A DNA stretch of 64,000 bases from Siphonodentalium dalli (GCA_032622095.1 CP136062.1:166660090-166724089), one strand, 5' to 3'; counted from the first letter of the stretch, positions 40,787 through 50,980 are shown. The notes: generated by a model from the sequence alone, not told the origin. Made by a program: numbers and translations.

Positions 40787-40985
40787 GAAGAAGGTGTTTT
40801 GATAGAATTCAAGTGTAAATTCCTCGTCTACGTACATACTTATTTTATAACCACATGTTCGCATCCCTCTAATGGTGGGTTGTAGTGATTCTGTTATCTG
40901 ACTAATTCACCTCAATTCCATTTTCGATAAACTTTCATAATCATGACGGTCAGTGCTGAATTATATGTAAATCATCAACATTAAT
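40787..40985. repeat. dispersed repeat D, copy 1
   Basis: The segment starting GAAGAAGGTGTT and containing GCATCCCTCTAATGGTGGGT is repeated at 48445-48556, with a continuation (GTGCTGAATTATATG) at 48948-48962. The family is unknown. This copy is uninterrupted by the LINE-like remnant found in the other. Confidence 0.8.
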
Positions 40986-40987
40986 TA

Positions 40988-41391
40988 CTGTGCCAATGCA
41001 TACTCTTATATATGCGAGTTGACCATAGGTCGCCTCGCATATATAAGAGAATGCATTGGCCTAACAGATTTGATATTAGTTTTTTATAATTGTTAACAAA
41101 TGTCAAAAATTATAATAAAAAAAATTATAAAAAAAATGTTAAAGAATGTAAGAAAAGATTATAAAAATATCCGAACCTATTATTTTTATAATCTTTTCTT
41201 ACATTCTTTAACATTTTTTTGTCATTTTTTATAAATTTTTTTAGAATTTTTTTGTCATTTTTTAAATAATGTTTTACATTTGTTAACAATTATAAAAAAC
41301 TAATATATAATCTGTTGGGCCAATGTATTCTCTTATATATGCGAGGCGTCCTATGGTCGACTCGCATATATAAAATAATGCATTGGCACAG
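40988..41391. mobile_element. 404-bp double-hairpin palindromic element
   Basis: The ends CTGTGCCAATGCATA (40988) and CATTGGCACAG (ending 41391) are inverted. Each arm carries a 69-nt self-complementary hairpin at its tip (40992-41060 and 41319-41387). The interior is a second, AT-rich inverted repeat meeting near 41166-41180 (AATGTTAAAGAATGTAAG and its complement). Folded, this gives a long stem with two terminal hairpins. The same hairpin occurs inside the TTAA elements at 38.0, 49.4 and 53.4 kb, but here without TTAA carrier ends. Confidence 0.88.
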
Positions 41392-41400
41392 GGTTTAACA

Positions 41401-41610
41401 TTTATAGACACAATCATGTATCATACTCGATATTGCATTTAATTGTCTCTTACTTAATCATGGTTTGTTTGGTTCGGGTTGGTTGTTTGTTTTTGTTTGT
41501 TTTTTCTTTTTTGCTTCTCAGTTCTAATTTTTGTTGTTGCTTGTTCTTGTGTTTACCAGTATAGACAGTTTAAAAGGTTACGGTCAGCTGATATAAACAC
41601 CTAAAAAAAA
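41401..41610. repeat. dispersed repeat C, copy 2 (empty site)
   Basis: This matches 38874-39010 joined to 39528-39620. TTTTTGTTGTTGCTTGTTCTTG stands here uninterrupted, where copy 1 holds the 517-bp element. Confidence 0.75.
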
Positions 41611-41996
41611 AAGGAAAAAAAGTCCCCCCTAATATATTCTGTAATATTTTAGAAGATATTTAATTGGATTTTGATGAAACTATCCAAAAATGATTTATGG
41701 TACCAGAGACACCGAGTGTGCGAATCACTGTGTTGTGATATGAGGTTAGATATGGCTGAGTGAGCACGATTTTAATGGAAGAGGGCCACTTTTCAAAATC
41801 ACAGGTAGAGTGATCACAGTCATTGGACTGTTCCTTGGCCCCCCTCACTTCTCGCACGGGCTTGGAACACGGGCTTATATGTTGGTACCTCAATGGCCTA
41901 CATGGTGGGAAACATGGTTTACTGACAAATGGCTTCAAAGAGACTGATTTCACTAACTCTATGTTGCTCACGGGATGAAACTTCAAGGTGTCATTC

Positions 41997-42002
41997 CAAA
42001 GG
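41997..42002 (+). repeat. 6-bp target duplication (left) of element B
   Basis: CAAAGG before the TATGGAATCC terminus is repeated at 46004-46009 after the matching terminus. Confidence 0.8.
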
Positions 42003-42035
42003 TATGGAATCCTATTACGGCCACTTGCTAATGGC

Positions 42036-42420
42036 GCTTTCGGCGCGATGCGCCGAAAGCGCCGAAAGCGACAAAAAGTGCGCCATTAGTAACGCGCCGA
42101 AAGCGCCGAAAGCGCCGAAAGCGCCGAAAGCGCCGAAAGCGCCGAAAGCGACAAAAAGTGCGCCGTAACGGCGCACTATTTGTCGCTTTCGGCGCTTTCG
42201 GCGCGGTGCGCCGAAAGCGACAAAATGTGCGCCATTAGCGTTATTTCGGCGCGCGCCGAAAGCGACAAAATATGCGCCGTTACGGCGCACTTTTTGTCGC
42301 TTTCGGCGCTTTCGGCGCTTTCGGCGCACCGCGCCGAAAGCGACAAAATATGCGCCGTTAGTAACGCGCCGAAAGCGCCGAAAGCGCCGAAAGCGCCGAA
42401 AGCGACAAAAAGTGCAGCGT
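42036..42420. repeat. GCGCCGAAA palindromic array 1
   Basis: The array has 9-bp GCGCCGAAA units on both strands, joined by GCGACAAAAAGTGCGCC spacers and inverted copies, forming many potential hairpins. It is very rich in CpG against AT-rich surroundings. Its ORFs (Ala-Pro-Lys or Ala-Leu-Ser repeats) follow from the 9-bp period, which is a multiple of three. Confidence 0.93.
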
Positions 42421-42460
42421 TTCCGGCATGCGTAACGAGGTGTAACTTCTGTATGCTATG

Positions 42461-42834
42461 TATGGAATCCTATTACGGCCACTTGCTAATGGCGCTTTCG
42501 GCGCTTTCGGCGCGATGCGCCGAAAGCGCCGAAAGCGACAAAAAGTGCGCCATTAGTAACGCGCCGAAAGCGCCGAAAGCGACAAAAAGTGCGCCGTAAC
42601 GGCGCACTATTTGTCGCTTTCGGCGCTTTCGGCGCTTTCGGCGCGGTGCGCCGAAAGCGACAAAATGTGCGCCATTAGCGTTATTTCGGCGCGCGCCGAA
42701 AGCGCCGAAAGCGACAAAAAGTGCGCCGATCGGCGCACATTTTGTCGCTTTCGGCGCTTTCGGCGCGATGCGCCGAAAGCGACAAAAAGTGCGCCGAAAG
42801 CGCCATTAGCAAGTGGCCGTAATAGGATTCCATA
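42461..42834. mobile_element. element B, compact 374-bp copy
   Basis: This is a complete small copy with both TATGGAATCC termini in inverted orientation and a GCGCCGAAA palindromic interior. The flanking 10-mers GTATGCTATG and GTATGCCATT agree at 8 of 10 positions and may be an imperfect target duplication. Confidence 0.85.
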
Positions 42835-42994
42835 GTATGCCATTAAAATGGAGGCGTTTATTGTTGACAATTTTTTTTTAAATTTTACACACCGTGAAAT
42901 TATCTATAAGTTTTATCAGAAATATGGAATTACAATTAGGTGAGTGAACTTCAAAAGCCACAGCTCCTGAACCCCCCCCCCATTCGCATGGATG

Positions 42995-44060
42995 CAGGGA
43001 TGTGGTAACGGAGAGTCCAACATGTTCTCTGCCTTGTTTGTTCAATGTTATAAAGTTCCATGTTAGAACATAAAAAAGTTCCCATGTTTTGCACTGATGG
43101 AATAATATCTCTACAAGCACTATGCAGAGTAAAGTTTCATGGCACAATCTGGGGGGAGGGGTTCTTCTGACTTCAATTTCAACTACATGTTTGGGGGGGG
43201 GGGGTGTCCACCTTGGGAAATTCCAACTGCATCCCCCCTTTAGTCAGAATCAGACCAACACAAGTTTTTGAATAATTCCATTTGCACCCCCCCCCCCTTG
43301 AACCTCAGTCAGGCCTAATTTCTAATATATTCATAAGCCATGGTTTTATATTTCTATATTCCTGGTATGAGAACATTGACAGATATTTTAACCTGAACAT
43401 TTATTAGTTATTTGAAAATTTCAAACCTCATACTCCCCTCAGGTTGGAAAATTCTTCAAGTGATGACCATTTCTGTCCACAAATTTGACCAAATGTAGTA
43501 AAATATTGTTTTGCTAAACTAATTAGCAGTTTTGTATTGGCCATGTGGATGTGGGGCAATGACACACCGGGCCGACCATGGTTCGATCCGGTGTGCGAAA
43601 ATTTAGAAATCTTAACAAGAAAATTTTGAAATCGTAACATCTACACTAGCCTCAAGCCTTCCTACCGTTGTAAATTTAAACCCTACACCCCCCACTTAGG
43701 TTGGAAAATTTCCAACTGATGACAATTCCAATGACAATGTTGACCAAATGTATGACAATATTGTTTTCTTAAATTAACTTTAAGTTTTTGACTGGCCACG
43801 GGGGAGGGACCAGGACACAAGCTTTCCAAGTGTTGGAAATTTCCAATCTGTTACCCCCCCTAAGGTTGGAAAATTTCCAACTGATGACCATTTCTGTCCA
43901 AAGTTTTTACCAAACATAGGAACATTTCCCCCCCCCCCCCCCAATAAATTGTTTTATAATCAAACTACAAGAACATATTTCACCTATTGTTGGTGTGAAA
44001 TTTCCAACTAATGTTTTGGCAAGTATGAAATTTCCAACTGTTATACTTTTGACCAAAGTT
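42995..44060. mobile_element. rearranged relative of the hAT-type element
   Basis: The left terminus CAGGGATGTGG is present at 42995. DNA from about 43190 to 44050 matches the interior of the 30769-31927 element, including GGTTGGAAAATT motifs, the CCGGGCCGACCATGG palindrome and the GGCCACGGGGGAGGGACC segment. It contains about 150 bp absent from the first copy near the left end. The matching right terminus is missing, so it is truncated or recombined. There is no coding capacity. Confidence 0.75.
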
Positions 44061-44100
44061 GGGGGGCTAACTACTAGTATACGTGCGAAATAAATCTCTG

Positions 44101-44215
44101 TAGTTCCACTGGTAACGATGCTACCGGAATTTGCCTGTAAATATCATGCAAATTATCTCACAAGAATAAATCATACAGGTATTTGGAGGTAGCACTGGTA
44201 GTACAAGTGGAACTA
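44101..44215. mobile_element. 115-bp small inverted-repeat element
   Basis: TAGTTCCACT...TGCTACC at the left and GGTAGCA...AGTGGAACTA at the right are inverted. The interior is also partly inverted (GCCTGTAAATATCATG against ATACAGGTATTTGG). It is a short MITE-like structure with imperfect ends. Confidence 0.65.
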
Positions 44216-45115
44216 TATAAATGTTACTTCCGATGTCTTTCGCTCTGGTAAAGATGCATGTTAGGTGCATATTTCCGTTCATATTCTGGCACCATGTGGT
44301 TTTCTATGACGAAATGCCCACAAAAATGTACCTTGCAAACTTTCCAGCGTATGAACGTACCCTGAATCATGCCAGAAGCTGGGGTTTGTCCCACAAAAAT
44401 ATTCATGATTGCCAATTACTCAATCAATATATTCACTGCAAGTCTATCACAGCTAGTGACAGTCAGTTGTGGTGTTCAATTATTAACAGACTTTTTCATT
44501 ATATTACATTTAATTACATGCGGCAACACTCACTTAAAAAGTTGCTCAAATGTATGCATACTAATCACTTGACTATATTTAGACTCATTTATAGTGAAAA
44601 TTCATACATGTGTTAAGTACCATATTAATAAATAATTTTAAATCTGAATAATGACAAATTATAGCATTTAGAGGTGTATCTACAGCAAAATTCAGCCCCT
44701 CCCTTTTAAAATTGATACATAGGCCTATACATTGTACACATATGGCCATGTCCGATCTGCACTGAGGTGCCGGGAGCATCCAAGGGCATCGGGGGGGGGG
44801 GGGGGGGGAGAGCCTACAAAAATGGAATTTTCTCCGCAAACTCGGAAAAAACAACCATAAATTCATTGTGGCAAAAATCCCTATTTTAAAGGTATTTGTC
44901 GGTTTTTATGGCCGTTTTTAATTAATATTCCTTGTGAAATTGGTGGTATTTGGACCCAAAAAGTTACATTTTGCTATAAAAACACGAGATTAAACACAGC
45001 ATTTTCTGTCTCCAGAAAAAGGGCAAGTCCTGCCCCCTTGGTCAAGGGCAGGGGATCAGCTGCCCCCTCTTCCGGCACCCCTGCTGGGCTGATCACATAC
45101 TTAATTGTATACATG
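44216..45115. other. no recognised gene; unassigned ORF and G-run
   Basis: An open frame of 131 codons (44221-44616, plus strand) has no motif that I recognise and is overlapped on both strands by other frames, so I do not call it a gene. A run of about 19 G lies near 44790-44808, followed by Gly/Pro-free AT-rich DNA and a CCCC-rich stretch near 45030-45070. Confidence 0.4.
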
Positions 45116-46003
45116 CGCTAATGGCGCACCGCGCCGAATGCCCTAATGGCGCACCGCGCTAATGGCGCACTTTCTGTCGCTTTCGGCGCGGTGCGCCGAA
45201 AGCGCCGAAAGCGACAAAAAGTGCGCCGATCGGCGCACATTTTGTCGCTTTCGGCGCTTTCGGCGCTTTCGGCGCGCGCCGAAACAACGCTAATGGCGCA
45301 CTTTTTGTCGCTTTCGGCGCGCGCGCCGAAAGCGACAAAAAGTGCGCCGATCGGCGCACATTTTGTCGCTTTCGGCGCTTTCGGCGCTTTCGGCGCGCGC
45401 CGAAACAACGCTAATGGCGCACTTTTTGTCGCTTTCGGCGCGCGCGCCGAAAGCGCCGAAAGCGACAAAAAGTGCGCCGATCGGCGCACATTTTGTCGCT
45501 TTCGGCGCTTTGGGCGCGATGCGCCGAAAGCGACAAAAAGTGCGCCGAAAGCGCCATTAGCAAGTGGCCGTAATAGGATTCCATACTTAATTGTATACAT
45601 GCGCTAATGGCGCACCGCGCCGAATGCCCTAATGGCGCACCGCGCTAATGGCGCACTTTCTGTCGCTTTCGGCGCTTTCGGCGCGCGCCGAAACAACGCT
45701 AATGGCGCACTTTTTGTCGCTTTCGGCGCGCGCGCCGAAAGCGCCGAAAGCGACAAAAAGTGCGCCGATCGGCGCACATTTTGTCGCTTTCGGCGCTTTC
45801 GGCGCTTTCGGCGCGCGCCGAAACAACGCTAATGGCGCATTTTTTGTCGCTTTCGGCGCGCGCGCCGAAAGCGCCGAAAGCGACAAAAAGTGCGCCGATC
45901 GGCGCACATTTTGTCGCTTTCGGCGCTTTCGGCGCGATGCGCCGAAAGCGACAAAAAGTGCGCCGAAAGCGCCATTAGCAAGTGGCCGTAATAGGATTCC
46001 ATA
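45116..46003. repeat. GCGCCGAAA palindromic array 2, duplicated
   Basis: Two similar blocks (45116-45585 and 45586-46003) each begin after CATACTTAATTGTATACATG (the second starts 486 bp after the first) and end in the element B terminus. Each contains CGGCGCACTTTTTGTCGC, GCGCGCGCCGAAA junctions and GTGCGCCGATCGGCGCAC palindromes. ORFs of up to 160 codons on both strands here are repeat translations. Confidence 0.93.
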
Positions 46004-46009
46004 CAAAGG
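46004..46009 (+). repeat. 6-bp target duplication (right) of element B
   Basis: CAAAGG matches 41997-42002 and continues into element A sequence (GAATGTGGTTAGACTGAATG region). Confidence 0.8.
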
Positions 46010-46352
46010 AATGTGGTTAGACTGAATGTCCTGGGCATGCAGCAGGAACATTGTGTCTTGAAGATGACACGCATGATATCGTGGACCCGCAGTGTCACGT
46101 TTGGACCACATTTACAACCAGTAACAACTTACGTGAACAATGAAACACTGTAGTGACTGTCAACTCTACGTCAGTGTTTTGCAACTTTTGAAAAGCACCT
46201 TCTTCCATTCAATTCGTGCTCATCCGGCCAAACATAACTCACAGGACGGTGCCTCGCACAGGTTGTATCTCAGATACATAAACAGTTGCGTAATGTTTCG
46301 TCAAATTTCATTCAATATCTCATAAAATATTACCAAATATATTAGGGGGGAC

Positions 46353-47566
46353 TTGTCGCTGCTCCGGCTGGCGGAGCGGAATCGTTTGTGAGTTGTGTGG
46401 CCGATCTCAAAAGATCCTAGCCGCCCGAGCGATTCCGGCATGAGCGATTTTATACTTGGCAGAGTCGTTATTTCGCTAAAATCCGGATTCAGAATCCGAA
46501 GCCGATTACGGGGGCGGGGCTAATTCCCGATTCTAGGTAAGATTTTGAAATCCACTTGGTCTCCGAAACTATGTTTAATGTTCTCCCGGTGTCAAACATG
46601 GCTCATTTATTTGACACAAGTATCATTTGTATCTTATATTTATAAAGTTCATGTTTGTTGTGAAAGTCATGCTTTTCTTCTATGTGTATATAGACGGCAC
46701 ATAATTTGCTGCCAATCCGACTTAATCGCATCTTTTTTTCAAGTTAAAGTGAGGGCAAGCATATCTAAACGTGACAGCTCTGGGCCTCCTGAATCAAATT
46801 CCGAAGATGTTGTGAATAACACTAGAAACTTGTCAGTTGAACAGGGACGTGACGACAGGGGTTGGTTGGGTGTCTCGACCCCCACCCCGAACTTTGGTAC
46901 AATTTGCTTAGCTGTGCAGTCATTCATACGTGAGGAAAATCAGGACTATTTTGACTAACTGTTCCAAATAATGATACGTACAAGCCAGAAAACGCAACAA
47001 ACAAACCCGATTTTAAATAAATACATATACAAACTTATGACTAACTCGGGAGAGGGGGTGTCCAGTGATCTGTATATATGTTCAACTTGTTTTGGTAGTC
47101 ATGTTGCTTTGCCATTACTAATTATTTATTTTTTCAGTGTAATAACATATGGGAGAGGGCGTACCCTTAAGTGAGTCAGCACTTGTCCCCCAATTCCTTT
47201 GTATGCATAAACAAATGTATGTGTTATATATCATGTGTTATCTAAATTTGACATATATTTGAAATAAATATATCTAAACTAAACTTTGGTACATTCCAGC
47301 AGTCGGAAATTCGTTATACTCAACTTATACCTGAGTAAATCTAACTGAAGAAAATTAAAGTTAATGTGTCAGCATATATATATATGTGGTCACCCCAACC
47401 AAAAGTACTTTATCATCCTCCAACCTACCCTAGCCCTGTGTATGAATGTGTTCGTCAGATCCCCACCCATATTTGGGGAATTCTTAGCAGTGGGAGGAAG
47501 GAATGCAATCGAACACACATATAGAGCCGCTCCACCTTAAAAAACGCTGCGATTAATCGCACGCGC
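46353..47566. other. intergenic, nothing recognised
   Basis: An open frame of 137 codons at 46545-46958 has no domain and a simple composition. No tandem or inverted structure of note was seen apart from a TATATA run near 47373. Confidence 0.5.
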
Positions 47567-48274
47567 GTGTGCAATGAGAATAGACACTATAAGGGAGGCA
47601 ATGTGCGTTTATCCTTGGAGTACCGGACTGTTCCAGCAGTACCCGATGATGGCGGTACCTCGGAAGCTGGATTCCACCAGCGACCTACCATCCGGTACGG
47701 GGACTTGGACGTGTGGGACCAGGCCAAGAAAAAGAAGAAGAAGACACCGTCGCGTCGACGCAGGGACGCCGACAGGAAGGCCAGGTGGAGACAGGGGTTA
47801 GCTGAGAGACGCCCAGCTTCCCCCCACCTGGCCTCTTCCGACGATATTACCACCAGTAGCAGGGACGCCGTTGATCAGCCGGAGGCCCCTGCTTTTATCG
47901 TCGCCGAGGTCAGCGGAGACAGGAACGCGGACACCACCCCGATGTTCCTGCCTCTGACTTCGGGGTGAGAATGGAGACCGATCCATCACCATCGAGGACA
48001 CCGATGTACGAGGATCAGCCGGTGTCACCTCCCCCTGGGAGAGGGAGTCAAAGAAAGAAAGATTCGAACGCATGTACAAGGACCTACTGGTCAAACTTCA
48101 ACAGGCCAGAGGAAACTACCCCTTTAGAATGGCAGACAAAGCTCTCGTCCTCGAAAGAAACATCTACGAGGGTGCAGCTGACAGAATGATCAAATACTCC
48201 GAAATGAGGCAAGAAATACACATCTACAATCCACCCACTCCATTGGAATCAGAACCACATCCACCAAACAAATA
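47567..48274 (+). pseudogene. degenerate coding region, unknown (possibly retroelement ORF1)
   Basis: The first frame (47567-47968) carries NVRLSLEYRTVP, then a basic stretch with KKKTPSRRRRDADRKARW. The (K/R)xPSxxRRDxxR pattern is one I associate with proteins of invertebrate retroelements and their relatives, though only from memory. Around 47960 the frame shifts. The continuation (about 47964-48274) reads ENGDRSITIEDTDVRG, then the helical YKDLLVKLQQARGNYPFRMADKAL..., and stops at 48272-48274. Codon use and amino-acid mix look coding in both halves, and GC content is higher than the surroundings. A polyadenylation-type AATAAA follows at 48334. Either a single-base indel or a missed intron could explain the break. 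No start Met is secure. Confidence 0.5.
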
Positions 48275-48333
48275 GCAGAACACTAAAGATGTCAAAAAAC
48301 CGTGTTTTTTTGCTTCTTTTTTTCTCTTGATCT

Positions 48334-48339
48334 AATAAA
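48334..48339 (+). promoter_or_regulatory. candidate polyadenylation signal
   Basis: AATAAA lies 60 bp after the stop of the degenerate coding region at 47567-48274 and follows a T-rich stretch. By position it is the likely 3' processing signal of that unit. Confidence 0.4.
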
Positions 48340-48444
48340 GGCAATTAAGGAGTGGGCCTCTCTGTCCATTCGACAATCCCGGGGCTAGCCCCCCTCCCAA
48401 AACCACTCCCTCCGCAAAAAAGGGGGAACTTTTTGAGGTGTTTA

Positions 48445-48962
48445 GAAGAAGGTGTTCTGATATAATTCAAGTATAAATTCCTCGTCTATATGTGCATACT
48501 TATTTTATAACCATCTGTTCGCATCCCTCTAATGGTGGGTTGTAGTAATTCTGTTATACAAGATACAAGATACAAGATTTTATTGCAATAACACCTCAAT
48601 GGGCAGTTGCAAGCATATAACATATAATATAAAACATACATATACAATAATAGCATGAATTAAATAAAACCGGGCTGGACTAAGTCAAAATATGACTGCT
48701 TGACTAATGTGCCTGATGCTTGCTGTCATATTTTCTCCAATTTCTAATCTCATTGTCTAGAATTGCTTTCCCAGTTACACCAATCACACCTTAATGTAAC
48801 CCACATGTCATTACAATGCACAGGGTATGCAATGAATATATAGCGCGCATGAAATATGAACTTTCAAATTGCCCCTCTTCTATAATACATTAAAAATTTA
48901 TAAAACCTTCGCTTTGACTGGTTGAGGGGTTCTGCCAATAACTAGATACGAGTGCTGAATTA
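48445..48962. repeat. dispersed repeat D, copy 2 (interrupted)
   Basis: This matches 40787-40900 up to TTCTGTTAT at 48556 and again from GTGCTGAATTATATG at 48948. The DNA between differs from copy 1 because of an inserted LINE-like remnant. Confidence 0.75.
48557..48945 (-). mobile_element. probable LINE 3'-end remnant, minus strand
   Basis: On the minus strand this stretch ends in TTGCAATAAAATCTTGTATC followed by further TTGTATC repeats. A 3' tail of short tandem repeats after an AATAAA-like sequence is typical of CR1/L2-type LINE copies. It is absent from the paralogous repeat D copy at 40.8-41.0 kb, where about 55 bp of other sequence stand instead. No coding sequence is recognisable. Confidence 0.55.
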
Positions 48963-49036
48963 TATGTTAATGTGTATTTACATGACATTTGAGTTATTAT
49001 TGTGCAACCATACGTCTCTACTCTCTACCATACAGA

Positions 49037-49145
49037 CAAAAACACTTCTTCGAATATTTCCGTTATTTCGTCAAAAACTCTTCTTCAAATATCTCCGTTA
49101 TTTCGTCAAAAACACTTCTTCGCATACAAATCACCGTTATTTAGT
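49037..49145 (+). repeat. 35-bp tandem repeat, three units
   Basis: Units start at 49037, 49072 and 49107 and read CAAAAACACTTCTTCGAATA...CCGTTATTTCGT. The third has 4 extra bases. Confidence 0.9.
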
Positions 49146-49366
49146 AAATTAACATTCTTTATAGAGTTATTGCCCTTCATATTAAATATGAAGCTAACAT
49201 GCAGGATTAGCTATACATGTCTTCATTTAGTGGACAATCCCAAGCTCGCGTGCCACGCGTGGTTGGATTGTCCATTTATTAATGACCATTTTAGGTAAGG
49301 ATTGTCCGTTTATAATACTAATGTATCAGTTTCACGCACCCGAACAAGTCCAAGATATGTCTTTAA

Positions 49367-49822
49367 CCCTTTCAGTGCCAGGGGCCGATCTCATCGGCCC
49401 TAATTTACCTTCTGTAAAATCGGTCCTAAAAAAAATTAAAAATTAAAAAAAAAAAAAAAAAAATGTTTTTTAATTTTTTTTGGGTATGCTGAAGCATGCT
49501 ATATCGAATTTAAAAACAAACTGGATAAAACCTTAGGGGCATGTTATAACTCAAAACTATCACCAATTATTCATAGTAATAATTTTGATGCCCATGAAAA
49601 ACGTAAGATTCCCTGGCACTAAACCTACAAAATAAGTCTGTTAAAGAATATAAGAAAAAATTATTAAAATTGTAAAAAATAATAATAAATGATGAAAAAT
49701 TGTTAGGCCAATGCATTCTCTTATATATGCGAGGCGACCTATGGTCGACTCGCATATATAAGAGAATGCATTGGCACAGGGTATATGGGTTGATACAAAA
49801 ATCGGACCTGGCACCCAAAGGG
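49367..49822. mobile_element. second type of TTAA-flanked (piggyBac-like) MITE
   Basis: The ends CCCTTTCAGTGCCAGG (49367) and CCTGGCACCCAAAGGG (49822) are inverted. Perfect TTAA sits on both sides (49363-49366 and 49823-49826). Its ends differ from those of the 38.0- and 53.4-kb elements. The interior holds A and T homopolymers and one 69-nt hairpin module followed by CACAGGGTAT. The spacer sequence GTTAAAGAATATAAG before the hairpin is the same type as in the other copies, so a second hairpin has probably been lost. Confidence 0.88.
49707..49775 (-). repeat. 69-nt hairpin module, copy 3
   Basis: The stem-loop is identical in design to those at 38.0 kb and is in the GCGACCTATGGTCGA orientation. 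Confidence 0.93.
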
Positions 49823-49826
49823 TTAA

Positions 49827-49984
49827 ACACACCCACCATTTATATACATATCGATCTAGTCGGTGGGTATGATTCTCTATTATTAAGCACAATACGAATA
49901 CGAATGTTCTCTTCGTGCTGGATGTCAATTAACTATATAAATATACCGCATTGAACATGTATGTAAACACCTAAAATAAAAGAA
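49827..49984. other. short spacer
   Basis: No feature was seen. TAAACACCTAAAA just before 49985 is shared with 41593-41608, so the similarity to the 41-kb locus starts slightly outside element A. Confidence 0.4.
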
Positions 49985-50615
49985 AGCCCCCCCCCTAATA
50001 TATTCCGCAATATTTTATGAGATATTGGATGGATTTAGACGAAACTTTACGCAAATATTTAGTGGTATCTGAGACTTAACTTGTGTGCAAGGCACCGTTC
50101 TGTGAGTTATGTTATGGCCGTCTGAGCACGAATCGAATAGAAGAGGGGTGCTTTTCAAAAGTTGTGAAATACTGACGTAGAGTGGACAGTCACTACAGTG
50201 TTTCATTGTTCACACAAGTTGTTACTGGCTGTAAATGTGGTCCAAACGTGACACTGCGAGTCCACGATAGCATGCGTGTCATCATCGGGACACAATGTGC
50301 CCACCACATGCCCAGGTCATTCAGTCTAACCAAATTTCTTTGGAACGACACCTTGAAGTTTCATGCCACGAGCAACACAGAGTTATTGAAATCAGTCTCT
50401 TTGAAGCCATTTAGGCCATTGAGGTACATGTACCACCAGATAAGGATGTTCCAAGCCCGTGCGAGTTGTGGGGGACCAAGGCACAGCCGAATGACTGTGA
50501 TAACTCTACCTGTGTTTTTCAGTGCCCCTCTTCCATTCAATTCATACTCACTCAGCCATATATCTCGCACCACAGCACAATACGTGCTTGGCACACTTGG
50601 TGTCTCTTGGTGTTT
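49985..50615. mobile_element. element A, copy 2 (without the element B insertion, right end lost)
   Basis: The left end, CCCCCCCCCCTAATATATTC, matches the inverted right half of the 41622-46352 copy (46004-46352). DNA from about 50330 to 50612 matches the inverted left half (41690-42002). At 50330-50350 the sequence is continuous where the other copy holds element B. Similarity ends near 50612, before the second terminus. The open frame at 50182-50700 (172 codons) crosses the element edge and shows no domain. Confidence 0.8.
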
Positions 50616-50860
50616 ATATAGACCGGAGGTCCCATTTGGTACTAAATCTGGCTCTTTTCAGATCTCAAACCCTGAACCTGATCCAAGTCGTTCAAGATGA
50701 GCAAATACAGACTTGCTGCTGCCAGCAACGTAAGTGTGATAATGGACGTGTTCAGATTGAAAAACTTCGCCATGATCAAGCATCAAGAAACTATAACATT
50801 TCATAAGGTTTTGGTGGAATATCGTGTCCATGCAGTGATAGCTGAACTATAATATTCGCC

Positions 50861-50980
50861 GATTAGCCCCGCATAACACCGATTAGCCCCGCATAACACC
50901 GATTAGCCCCGCATAACGCCGATTAGCCCCGCATAACACCGATTAGCCCCGCATAACACCGATTAGCCCCGCATAACACC
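50861..50980 (+). repeat. 20-bp minisatellite, six units
   Basis: GATTAGCCCCGCATAACACC is repeated six times exactly in register, with one substitution (ACGCC, near 50918). Two bases of a partial unit precede it. Confidence 0.98.

Larger units (their letters stand above)
42003..46003. mobile_element. element B: TATGGAATCC-ended block with CpG-rich palindromic arrays
   Basis: The block opens TATGGAATCCTATTACGGCC (42003) and closes with the inverted GGCCGTAATAGGATTCCATA (46003). The uninterrupted element A copy near 50320-50350 shows the pre-insertion sequence. Further internal copies of the terminus at 42461, 42834 and 45585 show several element B units nested or amplified in the same place. 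The parts are 42003-42430, 42461-42834, 45116-45585 and 45586-46003. Between them (42835-45115) lie unrelated DNA and a hAT-related copy. Confidence 0.82.
41622..46352. mobile_element. element A with long inverted termini, enlarged by nested insertions
   Basis: The left end GTCCCCCCTAATATATT (41622) and right end AATATATTAGGGGGGAC (46352) are inverted, with weaker inverted similarity continuing inward. The element's own sequence is only 41622-42002 and 46004-46352. Everything between is a nested insertion marked by CAAAGG duplications. A second copy at 49985-50615 lacks that insertion and shows how the halves join. ORFs on the minus strand at 41660-41986 and on the plus strand at 50182-50700 share repeat sequence but no recognisable domain. 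The superfamily is undetermined. Confidence 0.8.

Noticed and set aside
44221-44616. 131-codon gene
   Set aside because: There is no recognisable motif, overlapping frames are open on both strands, and it lies among nested repeats.
41929-46098. Ala/Lys/Pro-rich histone-H1-like proteins
   Set aside because: They are products of the 9-bp GCGCCGAAA period and occur in several frames and on both strands at once.
50182-50700. 172-residue gene in element A copy 2
   Set aside because: It crosses the element boundary, matches non-coding repeat DNA in the other copy and has no domain.
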